64,000 nucleotides of DNA, taken from the NCBI RefSeq assembly GCF_003149105.1, contig NZ_QGDS01000013.1, positions 1-64,000 of the forward strand, written 5' to 3'. This DNA comes from Faecalicatena contorta (lineage in GTDB: Bacteria; Bacillota; Clostridia; Lachnospirales; Lachnospiraceae). The notes under the pieces were generated by a model. That model did not search any database. It saw only the letters and a program-made list of their open reading frames with translations, and was not told the DNA's origin. Positions 1 through 7,921 of the stretch are shown one piece after another. Both the position numbers and the translations under genes were made by a program. Every line of letters begins with the position of its first letter. Position 1 is the first letter of the stretch.

Positions 1-167
1 GAGCATTTCCGAACGAGAACGCATTGCTAAAACTGCTGTATCTGCGAATAACAGAGCTATATAAGAAATGGGAAGGAGGTCATGTACATAGCTGGGCACT
101 GGTGAGAAACCAGTTGGATGTAGATCCGAAAATCCAGCCAAGAATTCGAAAATATGAAAGAGTCTAA
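1..167 (+). mobile_element. C-terminal end of an IS256-like (mutator) transposase, cut by window start
   Basis: An open frame enters from the window edge (frame of base 3) and stops at TAA 165-167, giving 54 residues beginning AFPNENALLKLLYLRITELY. The pattern aFP-n-ALLK-LYL...KKW, followed by a W-alanine-rich tail, resembles the end of mutator/IS256 transposases, where this stretch lies just before the C-terminus. Only this tail is visible, so I cannot say whether the element is intact. It reads toward spoIIGA, whose own promoter lies further downstream. Family assignment is by motif memory and moderately sure. Confidence 0.6.
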
Positions 168-330
168 GAATCTAACAACCACCATCATATACGGATGGTC
201 TGATTGTGGTACCCTAAAATGGGCCGCCCCCGTTGACGGGGAGAAAGCAAGGCTGAACTCATGAAAATACCGGTGCATGAACACCGGTATTATAAAAAAT
301 CAAAATTTACACATTTTACTTGACAAACCC
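168..330. other. Non-coding flank of the IS with two small hairpins
   Basis: No gene is visible. Two palindromes stand out: CCCCGT-TG-ACGGGG near 227-241, and a perfect 10-bp stem AATACCGGTG (266-275) / CACCGGTATT (282-291) with a 6-base loop. The second has no T-run on the plus strand and only a short one on the minus strand, so it is at best a weak terminator. These may be part of the IS right end; I could not define a terminal inverted repeat because the other end is outside the window. Confidence 0.35.
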
Positions 331-484
331 TTTTATGTAATAGGAAAGTGCTTTACCTATTACATAAAAACCCTCCGGGGGATGCGCACTGCGGCGTAAA
401 AGGTAGATGTCGCTATGCGACCGCCGCAGGCGCAAGAGTTTGCTTTGCAAACTCTTTGTTCTATTATAGGAATCTTTCTTGTCC
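331..484 (-). repeat. Structured dispersed repeat, family 1, copy A (minus orientation)
   Basis: Read on the minus strand this stretch has the same order of parts as copy B at 13155-13285. It starts GGACAAGAAAGATTCCT, then a hairpin AAGAGTTTGC/GCAAACTCTT. A domain closed by TGCGGCG/CGCCGCA follows, containing GTCGC-ATA-GCGAC and ACCTTTTA. Then come CAGTGCGCATCCCCCGG and a long palindrome TTATGTAATAGG/CCTATTACATAA (plus-strand arms 331-344 and 356-369). The helices are kept while their sequences differ from copy B, suggesting a folded RNA or structured DNA rather than a coding remnant. It abuts the spoIIGA promoter but points away from it. Function unknown. Confidence 0.65.
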
Positions 485-491
485 TGCTTTG

Positions 492-557
492 TGTCGAAAC
501 AATTCTCGTTTTCCCCGTCATCATCTGACAAAATTTCAGGGCCAATCCATTTATAAT
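492..557 (+). promoter_or_regulatory. Spo0A-controlled promoter of spoIIGA-sigE
   Basis: A perfect 0A box TGTCGAA lies at 492-498. A second near-match TGACAAA (526-532) overlaps a -35-like CTGACA (525-530). A consensus -10 TATAAT is at 552-557, leaving a 21-base spacer. A sigma-A-type promoter with over-long spacing and 0A boxes upstream of and across the -35 is the known architecture of the Bacillus subtilis spoIIG promoter. Predicted start is near 564, giving a leader of about 48 bases. Motifs are seen; regulation by Spo0A is inferred. Confidence 0.65.
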
Positions 558-611
558 AAGTCTTGCTTGAGTGCCAAATCGATTTAGTACCAACGAGAAA
601 GAGGGTGGAGC

Positions 612-1400
612 ATGTACTATGAATTATACATAGACGTGTTATTTCTTGTAAATTTTATGATGGACTCCCTTTTGCTCCTGACCGTGAATCAGATGCTGAA
701 ATGTTCTACCACACATGGACGTATTTATTTAGGCGGAGCTGTCGGCGCAGGACTGACATGTGCTGTAATAGCCATACCGGTGCCAGCCGTTATAAAATTT
801 ATTATATTCCACGCAATTATCAATACAATAATGATTAAAACTGGATTGAGAGTCAAAGGAAAGAAACAATTTTGGAAAGCATTTGGTCTGTTGTATATCG
901 CATCCTTCTTGTTTGGAGGAATTCTGCAGGCACTTCATCCATACGTGCGGGTAGGAAGCCTGTTTTTTGCTTCTGCTGTCGGCTGTTATTACCTGATAAA
1001 AGGAATCTGGAGATTTCTTACAGGGCAAAAAGAGCTGCAGAAAAAATTATGCGAGATTACATTATATACCGGTGCAGGTGAGCAGAGAGTAAAGGCATTA
1101 ATCGACACCGGAAATAGTTTGAAAGACAATGTATCGAAAGAGCCGGTGAGTGTAATAGACCAGGCTCTGGCAAAAGCTATATTGACAGATAAAGATGCGC
1201 AAAACGGATTTCGTTACATACCATACAGAACGGTAGGGAAAGAAAGTATTATGCCCGTATTCCGTATAAAGAAAATGTGTGTCCATCTGGAAGAAGAACG
1301 ATGGATAGAAAATCCGGTCATTGGAGTTTGTGAGGAGCGTGTTTCAGAACAAGAAGAGTATCAGATGATTTTAAATCCGGACCTATTAGGAGGCATATAA
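612..1400 (+). CDS. spoIIGA: Sigma-E processing peptidase SpoIIGA
   Basis: Membrane-embedded aspartic protease that removes the pro-sequence of sigma-E in the mother cell when activated by SpoIIR from the forespore. The 262 residues have the family layout: about five hydrophobic segments in residues 1-135, then a soluble protease half with the catalytic motif DTGN at 165-168 (in [11 protein letters not shown]). The end LNPDLLGGI is typical. ATG 612 follows a GGTGG ribosome site at 603-607. One base separates its stop from sigE, so the two are an operon, as in other spore formers. Length is slightly below the Bacillus protein (about 309). Confidence 0.95.
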   Translation: MYYELYIDVLFLVNFMMDSLLLLTVNQMLKCSTTHGRIYLGGAVGAGLTCAVIAIPVPAVIKFIIFHAIINTIMIKTGLRVKGKKQFWKAFGLLYIASFLFGGILQALHPYVRVGSLFFASAVGCYYLIKGIWRFLTGQKELQKKLCEITLYTGAGEQRVKALIDTGNSLKDNVSKEPVSVIDQALAKAILTDKDAQNGFRYIPYRTVGKESIMPVFRIKKMCVHLEEERWIENPVIGVCEERVSEQEEYQMILNPDLLGGI

Positions 1401-1401
1401 A

Positions 1402-2145
1402 ATGGTTGTAAAAGTAGCAGTACCCCAGCAGTTTAAACTAAAAGTAATACCAGACATCAGAAGTATTTTCTTTCCAAATCATAAAGAAATACATTATATT
1501 GGAGGATCCGAGGTGCTGCCGGCCCCGCTGGAGACTGAGCGGGAAACAGAGGTGATACAACATCTCGGTTCAGAATATGACCAGGAGGCAAAGAAGCTTT
1601 TGATAGAGCATAATCTGCGGCTGGTTGTATACATAGCAAAAAAATTTGATAATACGGGTGTGGGCGTGGAGGATTTGATTTCAATTGGTACCATTGGATT
1701 GATTAAAGCCATCAATACCTTTAACCCTACAAAAAATATCAAGCTTGCCACATATGCGTCCCGTTGTATTGAAAATGAAATTTTGATGTATCTGCGCAGG
1801 AACAGCAAGACAAAAATGGAAGTATCCATAGATGAACCGCTGAACGTGGATTGGGACGGAAACGAACTTCTTTTGTCAGATATACTTGGCACAGAGGAGG
1901 ATACCATATATAAGGATCTGGAGAATGAGGCAGAGCGTAAGCTGTTAATAAAAGCAATCAATAAACTATCCAGCAGAGAAAAGCTGATTGTAAAAATGCG
2001 TTTTGGGCTGGACCATCCCGACGGGGAAGAAAAAACCCAGAAGGAAGTAGCAGATTTGCTGGGAATTTCTCAGTCATATATATCCAGGCTGGAGAAAAAG
2101 ATTATGCAGAGATTAAAAAGAGAAATGATAAGGTATACTTCTTGA
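1402..2145 (+). CDS. sigE: RNA polymerase sporulation sigma factor sigma-E (pro-form)
   Basis: Early mother-cell sigma factor, made as an inactive precursor and cut by SpoIIGA. 247 residues. The N-terminal ~30 residues form the hydrophobic/basic pro-sequence, with the expected cleavage region at HYIGGSE (31-37). Region 2 includes [26 protein letters not shown] and [17 protein letters not shown]. Region 4 ends with the helix-turn-helix [20 protein letters not shown]. Match to B. subtilis SigE is high throughout. The AGGAGG site (about 1388-1393) lies inside the spoIIGA end. A strong terminator follows the stop. Confidence 0.97.
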   Translation: MVVKVAVPQQFKLKVIPDIRSIFFPNHKEIHYIGGSEVLPAPLETERETEVIQHLGSEYDQEAKKLLIEHNLRLVVYIAKKFDNTGVGVEDLISIGTIGLIKAINTFNPTKNIKLATYASRCIENEILMYLRRNSKTKMEVSIDEPLNVDWDGNELLLSDILGTEEDTIYKDLENEAERKLLIKAINKLSSREKLIVKMRFGLDHPDGEEKTQKEVADLLGISQSYISRLEKKIMQRLKREMIRYTS

Positions 2146-2188
2146 ACGACTAATGTTCAGGCTAGTTGATTGAGATGTAATTATGAAC

Positions 2189-2230
2189 CTGGTTTTGCAA
2201 TCAAAAGTCATTGCAAGACCAGATTTTTTT
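2189..2230 (+). terminator. Intrinsic terminator after sigE
   Basis: A 13-bp stem CTGGTTTTGCAAT (2189-2201) / ATTGCAAGACCAG (2210-2222) with one G-T pair and an 8-base loop, followed by A and seven T (2224-2230). It ends the spoIIGA-sigE transcript before the next promoter. Confidence 0.85.
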
Positions 2231-2232
2231 GC

Positions 2233-2262
2233 TTGTAATAGGGAGTGGGACAGGTATATAAT
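2233..2262 (+). promoter_or_regulatory. Sigma-A-type promoter for the MBL nuclease gene
   Basis: TTGTAA (2233-2238), 18-base spacer, TATAAT (2257-2262). It begins just after the sigE terminator and lies about 38 bases upstream of the ATG at 2300, consistent with a monocistronic gene. Confidence 0.6.
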
Positions 2263-2299
2263 GATTACATGAAGTACGAACTAAGGGGAGGAAAGGCTT

Positions 2300-3910
2300 A
2301 TGAAACTGAAATTTATCGGAGCAGCTCATGAAGTAACGGGAAGCTGCCATCTATTACAGGCGGCAGGAAAGAATATTTTAGTGGATTATGGTATGGAGCA
2401 GGGGCCTGATTTGTATGAGAATCCGGGGCTTCCAATTGCAGAGTCAGAGGTTGACTACGTACTTTTAACCCATGCGCATATTGACCATTCAGGATTATTG
2501 CCTTTGTTGACAAAGAAGGGCTTTCAGGGACAGATAATTACCACATATGCTACTGCGGATTTGTGCAATATTATGCTTAGAGATAGTGCGCACATCCAGG
2601 AGTTTGAAGCAGAATGGCGCAACAGGAAAGGGCGCCGTGCAGGGCAGCCTGTGTATGAGCCAATTTATGTGCTCCAGGATGCACTGGATGCAATTGAGCG
2701 GATTGTCCCCTGTCAATACCGGGAACGTATCCGGTTGTGTGATGGTATTGAAGTACGCTTTACGGACGTTGGGCATTTACTTGGTTCTGCCAGTATTGAA
2801 GTGTGGATTACCGAGAGAGATGTTACGAAGAAAATCGTATTTTCGGGAGATGTGGGAAACATTAACCAGCCTATTATAAAAGACCCCAGCTATACGGAGT
2901 CTGCAGATTATGTTGTGGTTGAATCCACTTATGGAAACCGTGTTCATTCCCGGGAAGACATTGATTATGTAAAAGAATTTGTTCAAATTGTAAGGGAGAC
3001 CTTTGATAAGAAAGGTAATGTAGTCATTCCTTCTTTTGCGGTGGGCAGGACCCAGGAATTATTATATCTTATCCGGGAAGTAAAAGAGCAGAATCTGTTG
3101 AAAGAATATCCTGACTTTGAGGTGTATCTGGATAGCCCGCTGGCCATTGAGGCAACAAAGATTTTTACAAAAAATATGAAGGAATGTTTTGACGAGGAGG
3201 CGCTTCAGCTGGTCAATGCAGGAATCAATCCTCTTATATTTCCAGGGCTGAAGACATCTGTCACTAGTGAGGATTCCAAGATGATTAATTTCATCCAAAA
3301 ACCAAAGGTTATCATATCTGCCTCCGGTATGTGTGATGCAGGACGTATCAGGCATCATCTGAAACATAACCTGTGGAGGGAAGAATGCACCATTTTGTTT
3401 GTTGGTTATCAGGCCAATGGAACTCTGGGCAGAAGGATTTTGGACGGTGAGAAAAATGTGAAGCTTTTCGGTGAACCAATCGAAGTACATGCCAGGATTG
3501 CCAGCCTTCATGGTGTCAGCGGTCATGCGGATATGAACGGGCTGCTGGATTGGCTGGGGGGATTCAAGACGCCAATTGAGAGGGTATTTGTAGTACACGG
3601 TGAGGATACGGTGGCGGAGGAATTTGCCAATACCATACAGGAAAGACTGGGACATCCGGCGTGGGCTCCATTTCCAAGCGCTGAGGCCGACCTGGCGTCA
3701 AATGAAGTTGTAAGTGAAGGTGTCCGCATACCTGTGAAAGCAAAGAAGCCTGCTCAAAAACGTGCAGATGCGGCATTTGAAAGACTACTTGCAGCGGGCA
3801 GACGTCTGTTGGACGTTATTTATAAGAATGAGGGAATTGCCAATAAAGATAAAGCAAAGTTTGAAAGTCAGATTCATAATCTGGCGGATAAATGGGATAG
3901 CTGGAAGTAG
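2300..3910 (+). CDS. MBL-fold/beta-CASP RNA-processing nuclease (YSH1/CPSF-like)
   Basis: Predicted metal-dependent RNase of the bacterial CPSF73-like group (COG1236). 536 residues: a metallo-beta-lactamase half with the zinc signature HAHIDHSG starting at residue 58, GHLLGSAS and FSGDVG; a beta-CASP insert with the SGMCDAGR stretch; then SLHGVSGHADMNGLLDW near residue 410. Cytoplasmic, no signal peptide. ATG 2300 follows AGGGGAGGAAAGG. It stands alone between the sigE terminator and the polyamine promoter. The true substrate is not deducible; family members act on RNA. Confidence 0.9.
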   Translation: MKLKFIGAAHEVTGSCHLLQAAGKNILVDYGMEQGPDLYENPGLPIAESEVDYVLLTHAHIDHSGLLPLLTKKGFQGQIITTYATADLCNIMLRDSAHIQEFEAEWRNRKGRRAGQPVYEPIYVLQDALDAIERIVPCQYRERIRLCDGIEVRFTDVGHLLGSASIEVWITERDVTKKIVFSGDVGNINQPIIKDPSYTESADYVVVESTYGNRVHSREDIDYVKEFVQIVRETFDKKGNVVIPSFAVGRTQELLYLIREVKEQNLLKEYPDFEVYLDSPLAIEATKIFTKNMKECFDEEALQLVNAGINPLIFPGLKTSVTSEDSKMINFIQKPKVIISASGMCDAGRIRHHLKHNLWREECTILFVGYQANGTLGRRILDGEKNVKLFGEPIEVHARIASLHGVSGHADMNGLLDWLGGFKTPIERVFVVHGEDTVAEEFANTIQERLGHPAWAPFPSAEADLASNEVVSEGVRIPVKAKKPAQKRADAAFERLLAAGRRLLDVIYKNEGIANKDKAKFESQIHNLADKWDSWK

Positions 3911-3917
3911 AAAACCC

Positions 3918-3945
3918 TTGACTTTTATGCCATATATGCTAAAAT
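3918..3945 (+). promoter_or_regulatory. Sigma-A-type promoter of the polyamine operon leader
   Basis: TTGACT (3918-3923), 16-base spacer, TAAAAT (3940-3945), only 8 bases after the preceding stop codon. A start near 3952 would give a leader of about 390 bases before speA. Confidence 0.65.
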
Positions 3946-3949
3946 GATT

Positions 3950-4273
3950 GTGTCATGCATAGATACTGTAATCGGAACTATCATGCAAATATAGGCCAGA
4001 CAGTGATTCTGTCTAAAGCTCATCGGACAGGGCTGGCCGCTGCCGCGGGTGGTGATATAGCGCCACATATTGATCGAGTTAAAAGCTCAGTTTTATAAGC
4101 TGGTTAATTATAACCTTGCAAATGCATACCACTTGTGAAATGTTCAATAGAGGAGTAGTAAAAGTATATTTGCTGTATAAGCTCTGATGAGAGGACAAAG
4201 ATTACTGTATACACTGTGCGGATTATTTTATTTGTGAAATACGATAAGAAAATTTCGGAACATGATGTATATA
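3950..4273 (+). promoter_or_regulatory. Long structured 5' leader of the polyamine operon, possible riboswitch or attenuator
   Basis: No ORF of note. A bulged hairpin TGCAT-A-GATA (3956-3965)/TATCATGCA (3979-3987) is followed by a domain closed by GGCCAG (3994-3999)/CTGGCC (4033-4038). Inside it CTGTC (4009-4013) can pair either with GACAG upstream (3999-4003) or with GACAG downstream (4026-4030), so two exclusive folds are possible. A small GTGG/CCAC hairpin lies at 4049-4066. The leader ends in an intrinsic terminator just before speA. This layout suits a ligand- or translation-sensing attenuator; I do not recognise a known riboswitch. It could instead be a free small RNA of about 360 bases. 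Confidence 0.5.
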
Positions 4274-4310
4274 ACAGGTAGTGCTGCTTTTGCGCACTAT
4301 CTGTTTTTTT
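4274..4310 (+). terminator. Intrinsic terminator between leader and speA (attenuator)
   Basis: Stem ACAGGTAGTGC (4274-4284) / GCACTATCTGT (4294-4304) with one G-T pair, 9-base loop and seven T (4304-4310). It lies 34 bases upstream of the speA ATG and downstream of the only good promoter, so read-through must be regulated or a second promoter must exist. Confidence 0.8.
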
Positions 4311-4343
4311 ATGCCGCGCTTCACAGATATGGGAGGTGGAAGA

Positions 4344-5798
4344 ATGAATCAAAAACGACAATTACAGGCACCAATTTACAGTGCACTTGAACGCTTCCGA
4401 AAAAAGAGGGTGGTTCCCTTTGATGTACCCGGCCATAAAAGAGGCAGGGGAAACCCGGAGCTGGTAGAATTATTAGGAGAAAAATGTGTAGGGATTGATG
4501 TGAATTCCATGAAACCGCTGGATAATCTCTGTCATCCAGTGTCCGTTATAAAAGAAGCGGAGGAGCTGGCAGCAGATGCGTTTGGGGCAGCCCACGCCTT
4601 CCTGATGGTGGGAGGAACTACTTCTTCTGTCCAGACCATGATACTTTCAGCGTGTAAAGCGGGGGACAAAATCATATTGCCCAGAAATGTACACAAGAGC
4701 GTGATTAATGCTTTGGTACTTTGTGGTGCCATTCCGGTATATATAGACCCAAAGGTGGATCAGATGCTGGGTATTCCGCTGGGTATGGAGTTGGAGGATG
4801 TGGAAAAGGCAATCAAGGAGCACCCGGACGCTTCGGCAGTGTTTGTAAATAATCCGACATACTACGGAATATGCTCTGATATCAGGAGTATTGTAAAAAT
4901 AGCACATAAGCATGGTATGCTTGTGCTGGCGGATGAGGCCCACGGGACCCATTTGTATTTTGGAAAGGATTTACCCTGCTCTGGAATGGAAGCCGGTGCG
5001 GATATGGCGGCGGTGTCCATGCACAAATCGGGAGGAAGCCTGACCCAGAGTTCCCTGCTTCTTACAGGTCCGGGAATGAATGCCCGTTATGTGGGGCAGA
5101 TTATTAATCTGACCCAGACAACCAGTGCTTCCTATCTGCTCATGTCCAGTCTGGATATTTCCAGAAGGAATCTTGCCCTCAGAGGGGAAGAGACTTTTGC
5201 AAAAGTAGCCCAGATGGCGCAGTACGCCAGAGAAGAAATCAACGGCATCGGGGGCTACTATGCCTATGGCTCTGAACTGAAGAATGGAGGCAGTATTTTT
5301 GACTTTGATGTGACCAAGCTGGCTGTTTATACGAGAGATATCGGTCTGGCGGGAATTGAAGTATATGATTTGCTGCGGGATGAGTATGATATTCAGATTG
5401 AGTTCGGGGATATCAGTAATATTCTTGCTTACATTTCCATTGGGGACAGGATTCAGGATATTGAGCGCCTGGTTGGGGCGTTGGCAGATATCAAAAGGCT
5501 TTACAAAGAGCCTAAGAAAAATGTATTCCTGGCGGAATATATTGCTCCTAAAGTTGTAACCACACCTCAGGCGGCATTTTATGCAGAGAAAGAAAGTCTT
5601 CCCATTGAAGAGACTGCAGGAAGAGTATCCGGGGAATTTGTGATGTGCTATCCTCCGGGAATCCCGATTCTGGCACCTGGGGAGCAGATTACAAAGGAGC
5701 TGACGGATTATATCCAGTTTGCAAAGGAAAAGGGATGTTCCATGCAGGGACCTGAAAGTCCCGACCTTTCCAGGCTAAATGTTTTAAAGGAGGGATAA
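4344..5798 (+). CDS. speA: PLP-dependent arginine (Orn/Lys/Arg-family) decarboxylase
   Basis: Cytoplasmic aspartate-aminotransferase-fold decarboxylase, first step of the operon: arginine to agmatine. Start chosen at ATG 4344 because GGGAGGTGG sits 5 bases upstream; the open frame extends to 4281 but crosses the terminator. About 484 residues. Visible: YSALERFRKKRVVPFDVPGHKRG at the N-terminus (seen in B. subtilis SpeA/YaaO types), LADEAHGTHL (PLP-ring Asp) and SMHKSGGSLTQSS, with Lys228 as the Schiff-base lysine. Arginine is preferred over lysine or ornithine as substrate because agmatine deiminase and carbamoylputrescine amidase lie downstream. Confidence 0.9.
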   Translation: MNQKRQLQAPIYSALERFRKKRVVPFDVPGHKRGRGNPELVELLGEKCVGIDVNSMKPLDNLCHPVSVIKEAEELAADAFGAAHAFLMVGGTTSSVQTMILSACKAGDKIILPRNVHKSVINALVLCGAIPVYIDPKVDQMLGIPLGMELEDVEKAIKEHPDASAVFVNNPTYYGICSDIRSIVKIAHKHGMLVLADEAHGTHLYFGKDLPCSGMEAGADMAAVSMHKSGGSLTQSSLLLTGPGMNARYVGQIINLTQTTSASYLLMSSLDISRRNLALRGEETFAKVAQMAQYAREEINGIGGYYAYGSELKNGGSIFDFDVTKLAVYTRDIGLAGIEVYDLLRDEYDIQIEFGDISNILAYISIGDRIQDIERLVGALADIKRLYKEPKKNVFLAEYIAPKVVTTPQAAFYAEKESLPIEETAGRVSGEFVMCYPPGIPILAPGEQITKELTDYIQFAKEKGCSMQGPESPDLSRLNVLKEG

Positions 5799-5802
5799 GA
5801 AA

Positions 5803-6657
5803 ATGGATTTCTGGGTAAGTGAGATGCATACGAATAACGTGAAAATCTCTATCCGGGTGGAGCAGCAGTTGTTCAGTGCGCAGAGTGAATTCCAAAGGAT
5901 TGATATTTTTGAAACCCCTGAATTTGGAAAAGTGCTGACTTCTAACGGAAATATAATTTTCACAGAACAGGATGAATTTATTTATGATGAGATGATTGTG
6001 CATGTGCCTATGGCGGTACATCCCCGTGTCAGAAATGTACTGGTCATCGGCGGAGGGGATGGCGGTGTTGCCAGAGAATTGTCTTATTATGGGGAAATAG
6101 AGCATATTGATGTGGTGGAGCCGGACCAGTTATTTGTATATGCCTGTCGGGAGCACTTCCCGGAAGATGCCAATGGGCTGGATGATGCCCGGGTCTCCAT
6201 GTATTATGAGGACGGGTTAAAATTCCTGCGTTCCAGACAGGATGCCTATGATTTGATTATCAATGACTGTACGGACCCCCTGGGGCATGCGGCAGGGCTG
6301 TTTACAAAGGAATTTTATGGAAGCTGTTTCCAGGCACTTCATGAAGACGGCATTATGGTTTACCAGCATGGCAGTCCTTTTTATGACGAGGACGAAGATA
6401 GCTGCCGGATTATGCATAGAAAGGCGTACCGCAGTTTTCCAATTAACAGGGTATACCAAGCCCATATCCCCACCTGTCCGGCAGGCTACTGGCTGTTTGG
6501 GTTTGCCTCACGAAAGTACCATCCAATTAAAGACATGGATGCTAAAAGGTGGAAGAAAAGAGAGATAAAAACAAGTTATTATACAACCAATCTGCATATG
6601 GGCGCATTTATGCTTCCCAGGTATGTGGAGGATTTGTTAGAAGAGGAGGAAGTTTAA
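5803..6657 (+). CDS. speE: Spermidine synthase family aminopropyltransferase
   Basis: 284 residues with the SpeE fold: N-terminal beta domain, then the methyltransferase-like core with LVIGGGDGGVARE (about 79-91), VVEPDQLF and DCTDPLGHAAGLFTKEFY (catalytic Asp region). It would transfer aminopropyl from decarboxylated SAM to putrescine. Four bases after speA; AAGGAGG inside the speA end. Odd: no speD (SAM decarboxylase) is in the operon, while a full carboxyspermidine route is. The enzyme may use SpeD encoded elsewhere, or have another product. Confidence 0.9.
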   Translation: MDFWVSEMHTNNVKISIRVEQQLFSAQSEFQRIDIFETPEFGKVLTSNGNIIFTEQDEFIYDEMIVHVPMAVHPRVRNVLVIGGGDGGVARELSYYGEIEHIDVVEPDQLFVYACREHFPEDANGLDDARVSMYYEDGLKFLRSRQDAYDLIINDCTDPLGHAAGLFTKEFYGSCFQALHEDGIMVYQHGSPFYDEDEDSCRIMHRKAYRSFPINRVYQAHIPTCPAGYWLFGFASRKYHPIKDMDAKRWKKREIKTSYYTTNLHMGAFMLPRYVEDLLEEEEV

Positions 6658-6658
6658 A

Positions 6659-7918
6659 ATGAGCAGAGTATTAGTAATCGGCTGTGGTGGTGTTGCGTCT
6701 GTAGCAATTCAGAAATGCTGTCAGAATGAGAGTGTATTCACGGAGCTTTGTATTGCAAGCAGGACAAAAGAAAAGTGTGATGCTTTGAAAGAAAAGCTGG
6801 AGGGAAAAACCTCTGTAAAATTAACAACGGCCTATGTAGATGCAGATTGTGTAGGAGAAGTGGTTTCCCTTATTAAAGAATATAAACCAGAGGTGGTTTT
6901 AAACCTGGCACTGCCCTATCAGGACCTTACAATTATGGAGGCCTGTCTGGAGTGTGGTGTGAATTATATTGACACTGCCAATTATGAGCCGGAGAATACA
7001 GATGATCCAAAGTGGCGCGAGGTTTATGAAAAGCGCTGCAGGGAAAAAGGATTCACTGCATATTTTGACTATAGCTGGCAGTGGGATTACGCTGAAAAAT
7101 TCCGGGAAAAGAACCTGACAGCCGTTTTAGGTTCAGGATTTGACCCGGGGGTAACCAGTGTTTTTACTGCTTACGCACAGAAACATTATTTTGATGAAAT
7201 ACACACCATCGATATTTTGGACTGTAACGGAGGTGATCACGGCTATCCCTTTGCCACCAACTTCAATCCTGAAATCAACCTCCGTGAAGTCTCTGCCAAC
7301 GGAAGCTACTGGGAGAACGGACACTGGGTGGAGACAGAGCCAATGGAAATCAAGAGGACTTATGAGTTCCCACAGGTAGGTGAAAAGGATATGTACCTCC
7401 TTCATCACGAAGAAATCGAATCGTTAGCAAAGAATATACCGGGTGTGAAGCGTATCCGATTTTTCATGACTTTTGGGGAAAGTTATCTGACCCATATGAA
7501 ATGTCTGGAAAATGTAGGAATGCTATCCACCAGTCCCATTGAATTTGACGGAAAAGAAATTGTTCCTATTCAGTTTTTAAAGGCATTGCTGCCTGATCCT
7601 GCTACATTGGGCCCCCGCACAAAGGGTAAAACAAATATTGGCTGTATTTATACCGGTATCAAAGATGGAAAAGAGAGAACTATTTATATCTATAATGTGT
7701 GTGACCACCAGGAATGCTACAAAGAGGTAGGCAGTCAGGCAATCAGTTATACAACAGGAGTTCCGGCTATGATTGGAACTGCGCTGGTTGCAGAGGGAAT
7801 CTGGGATAAGAAAGGTGCGGTGAATCTGGAGGAACTGGATCCCGACCCATTTATGGATATGTTGAATCAATATGGGCTGCCCTGGGTGGTAGAAGAACAT
7901 CCAATGACGGTGGAATAA
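6659..7918 (+). CDS. Saccharopine-dehydrogenase-like carboxy(nor)spermidine synthase (CASDH)
   Basis: Predicted to condense putrescine with aspartate semialdehyde and reduce the imine to carboxyspermidine. 419 residues: Rossmann motif VLVIGCGGVASVAIQKC at the N-terminus, NLALPYQDLTIMEACLECG and NYIDTANYE, LGSGFDPGVTSVFTAYA, and a C-terminal domain typical of the LYS1-like family. One base after speE; RBS GAGGAGGAAG in the speE end. The next gene is its partner decarboxylase, which makes the assignment to polyamine rather than lysine metabolism firm. Confidence 0.9.
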   Translation: MSRVLVIGCGGVASVAIQKCCQNESVFTELCIASRTKEKCDALKEKLEGKTSVKLTTAYVDADCVGEVVSLIKEYKPEVVLNLALPYQDLTIMEACLECGVNYIDTANYEPENTDDPKWREVYEKRCREKGFTAYFDYSWQWDYAEKFREKNLTAVLGSGFDPGVTSVFTAYAQKHYFDEIHTIDILDCNGGDHGYPFATNFNPEINLREVSANGSYWENGHWVETEPMEIKRTYEFPQVGEKDMYLLHHEEIESLAKNIPGVKRIRFFMTFGESYLTHMKCLENVGMLSTSPIEFDGKEIVPIQFLKALLPDPATLGPRTKGKTNIGCIYTGIKDGKERTIYIYNVCDHQECYKEVGSQAISYTTGVPAMIGTALVAEGIWDKKGAVNLEELDPDPFMDMLNQYGLPWVVEEHPMTVE

Positions 7919-7921
7919 AAA

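Noticed and set aside
316..593. Short overlapping ORFs in the region upstream of spoIIGA
   Set aside because: They lie across hairpin repeats and the spoIIGA promoter on both strands, with no ribosome sites and no protein-like composition.
4040..4066. CCGCGGGTGGTGATATAG.. as a T-box motif in the polyamine leader
   Set aside because: The order is wrong for the conserved AGGGTGGNACCGCG antiterminator strand, and no specifier domain or AG-bulge is evident.
4182..4190. CTGATGAGAGG resembling a hammerhead ribozyme core
   Set aside because: No matching GAAA strand and no three-helix arrangement could be drawn around it; the heptamer alone occurs by chance.
3950..4310. Leader RNA as RNase P RNA, tmRNA or 6S RNA
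   Set aside because: None of the conserved core strings of RNase P or tmRNA is present, and the fold lacks the single long bulged rod of 6S RNA.
4281..4343. Upstream extension of speA
   Set aside because: The added codons cross the intrinsic terminator and have no ribosome site; ATG 4344 has GGGAGGTGG and matches the family N-terminus.
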